Shown here: positions 34,874 through 36,443 of the stretch, one piece after another | How positions within the stretch are numbered: position 1 is the stretch's first letter | How the letters are laid out: every line of letters starts with the position of its first letter | Assembly (NCBI GenBank): GCA_007896885.1 | Contig: VOIU01000027.1 | Coordinates: 1 to 36,443, forward strand | Direction: 5' to 3' | From: Bacteroidaceae bacterium HV4-6-C5C | GTDB lineage: Bacteria > Bacteroidota > Bacteroidia > Bacteroidales > Bacteroidaceae | DNA length: 36,443 nt | Notes under the pieces: model-generated | Told to the model about the DNA's origin: nothing | Database searches by the model: none | Seen by the model: the letters and a program-made list of their open reading frames with translations, nothing else | Translations under genes and position numbers: made by a program

Positions 34874-35683
34874 TTAATGAGTAGCTGCAAAAGTCTGTAC
34901 AATAGAGAAACCAACCTCATCAAGACTGTATGTCAACTTATCAATTTTATTGGTATAGTAGTTATAAGAAATAACAGCAAGTGCACCAGTCAAGATACCG
35001 AAAGCAGTATTAATCAATGCTTCAGAGATACCAGTAGAAAGAGCAACAGAGTCAGTTCCACCACCTGCGCTCAAAGCAGCAAATGAACGGATCATACCAA
35101 TTACGGTACCAAGAAGACCCATCAACGTACCAAGAGTTGTAATAGTAGCGATAATAGGCAAATTCTGTTGCATCATAGGCAATTCAAGAGCAGTAGCTTC
35201 TTCTAATTCTTTCTGAATAGCCAAAATCTTTTGGTCTTTAGACAAAGTTGCATCTTTTTCTACTTCAGCATACTTAACAAGAGTAGAAGTAACAACATTA
35301 GCTACAGAACCGCGTTGTTTATCACAAAGTTCTTTTGCTTTTTGCATATCACCAGCAGATAAAGCTTCTTTGATTCCTTTTACGAATTTTACTAAAGCAC
35401 CTTTACCAAAAGCAGAGCGAATAGCAAAGTAACGTTCGATACTCAAAGCCAATACAGTAAGCAAAAGAGTTTGAATAACAGGAACAATGATACCACCTTT
35501 GTAAATAGTGCCTAAAAGATTTCCAGGAAGAGGATGATTATTAGGGTCATTATTCATAAAGTTAGTCGGGTTTCCGAACACAAAATGGAAAATACAGATT
35601 GCGACAACTAGACAGCCAATAATAACCAAACCTGCAGATTTAATTCCTGTAAAAGAGACATTTTTCTGATGAGTAGTTTTCAT
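34874..35683 (-). CDS. exbB: ExbB/TolQ/MotA-family proton channel protein
   Basis: A 269-residue inner-membrane protein of the ExbB family. Helices lie at about 15-37, 62-84, 175-200 and 215-240. The C-terminal block with GTLMGLLGTVIGMIRSF and SEALINTAFGILTGALAVI is the conserved TolQ/ExbB channel region. It is the first gene of the TonB operon and would form the pentamer around the two ExbD proteins. A TATCTTTA sequence (35839-35846, reverse strand) could be its promoter -7 box, but it misses the last consensus base and lacks a -33 element. Confidence 0.94.
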   Translation of the reverse strand: MKTTHQKNVSFTGIKSAGLVIIGCLVVAICIFHFVFGNPTNFMNNDPNNHPLPGNLLGTIYKGGIIVPVIQTLLLTVLALSIERYFAIRSAFGKGALVKFVKGIKEALSAGDMQKAKELCDKQRGSVANVVTSTLVKYAEVEKDATLSKDQKILAIQKELEEATALELPMMQQNLPIIATITTLGTLMGLLGTVIGMIRSFAALSAGGGTDSVALSTGISEALINTAFGILTGALAVISYNYYTNKIDKLTYSLDEVGFSIVQTFAATH

Positions 35684-36399
35684 AATAATACTTTTTTTTG
35701 ATTTGATTTGTTGTTAAAATTAATATAATTATTAGTATTGATCAAATTTTCAAGAGAGTTATTTTACGGTCGTATCGTTACGCTCTATCAACAAAAGCTT
35801 TAAGTTTTTCTTCAAAACAAAAAGCGTTTATTGGGCAGTAAAGATACGAAGTTTTTGTAGATATACTTAATCGTTAGAAAAATGATTTACTTGTTTTAAG
35901 TTCTTTTAAGCATGCAAACTTCTTTATAACGAATAAAAAGGCATCCTATATGACGTATTAGGATCGAAATGGTAGTGGTCGATTTCGCAGCCATATTATT
36001 CTAGAAATGACCTAAAGGAACAAAAAGGTTTCTGTTTATAGGCCCTTTTTGCCTCGTGAGGTATCTCTCCGGTTACTTAACCGGGTCCTGTCATTGGACT
36101 TGACGCCTTTCCTTGAGCATTCGAGGTGCAGAATATTCAAAAAATGAGATGCGGAAAGATCTTGCACATGCGTTTTCAAATCTACTTGAGAGCAGAAATG
36201 TGCATGCAACTATAAAAGAAAGCCATAGAGCAGGCATGAGATTATTTTTTCAGCTGGATCAAAGCATACAGACAGACAAGATCACCACGAGTAAAGCAAT
36301 CCATTGCAATTTCGGAATATAGCATAGACATAAAGGGGGCAGGTATAGAATGTATGCTTTTTAACTCCTGTCTTAATATTTTGGAGTTTTAGGGTGTAT
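35684..36399. other. Gene-poor, hairpin-rich interval upstream of exbB
   Basis: About 0.7 kb has no convincing gene; the longest frame (36113-36322) has no ATG and no recognisable motif. Several short inverted repeats follow each other: ATCCTA/TAGGAT (35943-35964), CGAAAT/ATTTCG (35965-35987), CAAAAAGG/CCTTTTTG (36021-36051), CCGGTTA/TAACCGG (36069-36084), GTCC/GGAC (36085-36099) and a wobble stem (36111-36126). A structured RNA or mobile-element relic is possible; I did not recognise a known riboswitch or RNA family. Confidence 0.55.
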
Positions 36400-36442
36400 A
36401 AAAAAAGAGAGAGGCTCTTTCCCGAAGGAAGAACCTCTCTCT
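36400..36442 (-). terminator. Strong terminator for a leftward gene beyond the window
   Basis: Read on the reverse strand, AGAGAGAGG pairs with CCTCTCTCT (36406-36414 with 36434-36442), closed by a GGAA/TTCC region with a TTCG tetraloop, and is followed by a run of seven T. It should end a reverse-strand gene located to the right of the window. Confidence 0.85.
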
Positions 36443-36443
36443 G

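Noticed and set aside
35898..35996. Small reverse-strand frame in the hairpin region as a peptide gene
   Set aside because: It is about 32 codons long, overlaps two of the hairpins and has no promoter or family support.
36113..36322. Open frame upstream of exbB as a gene
   Set aside because: It starts at a TTG, has an in-frame stop 12 bases upstream, shows no recognisable motif and runs across inverted repeats.

Overview
The window looks like a chromosomal segment of a Bacteroides-type bacterium (order Bacteroidales). The reasons are the recurrent TTTG-N19/20-TAnnTTTG promoters, A-rich regions before start codons in place of strong Shine-Dalgarno sites, a lipoprotein form of TamA, the Bacteroidetes-style TonB N-terminus and an initiator tRNA gene with no encoded CCA. 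I cannot name the species. Most of the content is core-genome envelope biology; the only clear mobile DNA is a broken ISL3-type transposase.

Layout, left to right. (1) 229-1470 (+): secreted protein with an HEEGH zinc-protease-like motif. (2) 1494-3458 (-): peptidoglycan glycosyltransferase (GT51) fused to an AsmA-like N-terminal half. (3) 3579-9404 (-): a complete MacAB-TolC-type efflux operon (ATPase, two permeases, adaptor, TolC) behind a possible ECF-sigma promoter, divergent from a ROK sugar kinase (9580-10560, +). (4) 10708-11610 (-): nucleotidyltransferase. (5) 11743-18638 (-): TamL/TamB outer-membrane assembly pair with a 4-base overlap. (6) 18741-24594 (-): cyclophilin lipoprotein, M16 protease, MATE exporter and hybrid histidine kinase in one directon, divergent from a sigma-54 response regulator (24773-26200, +). 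(7) 26201-27009: about 0.8 kb without a convincing gene, holding tandem repeats of about 130 bp and a sigma-54-like promoter, followed by a small secreted low-complexity protein (27010-27270, +). (8) 27355-29387 (-): TetR regulator, FabG and RluA-type pseudouridine synthase. (9) 29619-29691 (+): initiator tRNA, followed by an IS remnant. (10) 30326-35683 (-): TonB energy-transduction operon exbB-exbD-exbD-tonB, with a PstS-like lipoprotein and a TPR protein. (11) 35684-36443: gene-poor, hairpin-rich DNA ending in a strong leftward terminator.

How the genes fit together: most products act in the envelope. They include outer-membrane assembly (TamL/TamB), glycan-strand synthesis, efflux, periplasmic folding and proteolysis, and powering of outer-membrane transporters. 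The hybrid kinase ends in an Hpt domain, and the only orphan response regulator nearby is the sigma-54 activator, so a phosphorelay between them is plausible but inferred.

The observations most worth a second look all lie around the sigma-54 regulator. Four copies of a palindromic 12-base motif sit exactly 22 bases apart inside its coding sequence; 22 is not a multiple of three, and the cores are conserved while the spacers are not. The downstream gene-poor region has tandem repeats and a promoter with the sigma-54 -24 element at the right spacing. Together they suggest an uncharacterised sigma-54 regulatory circuit.
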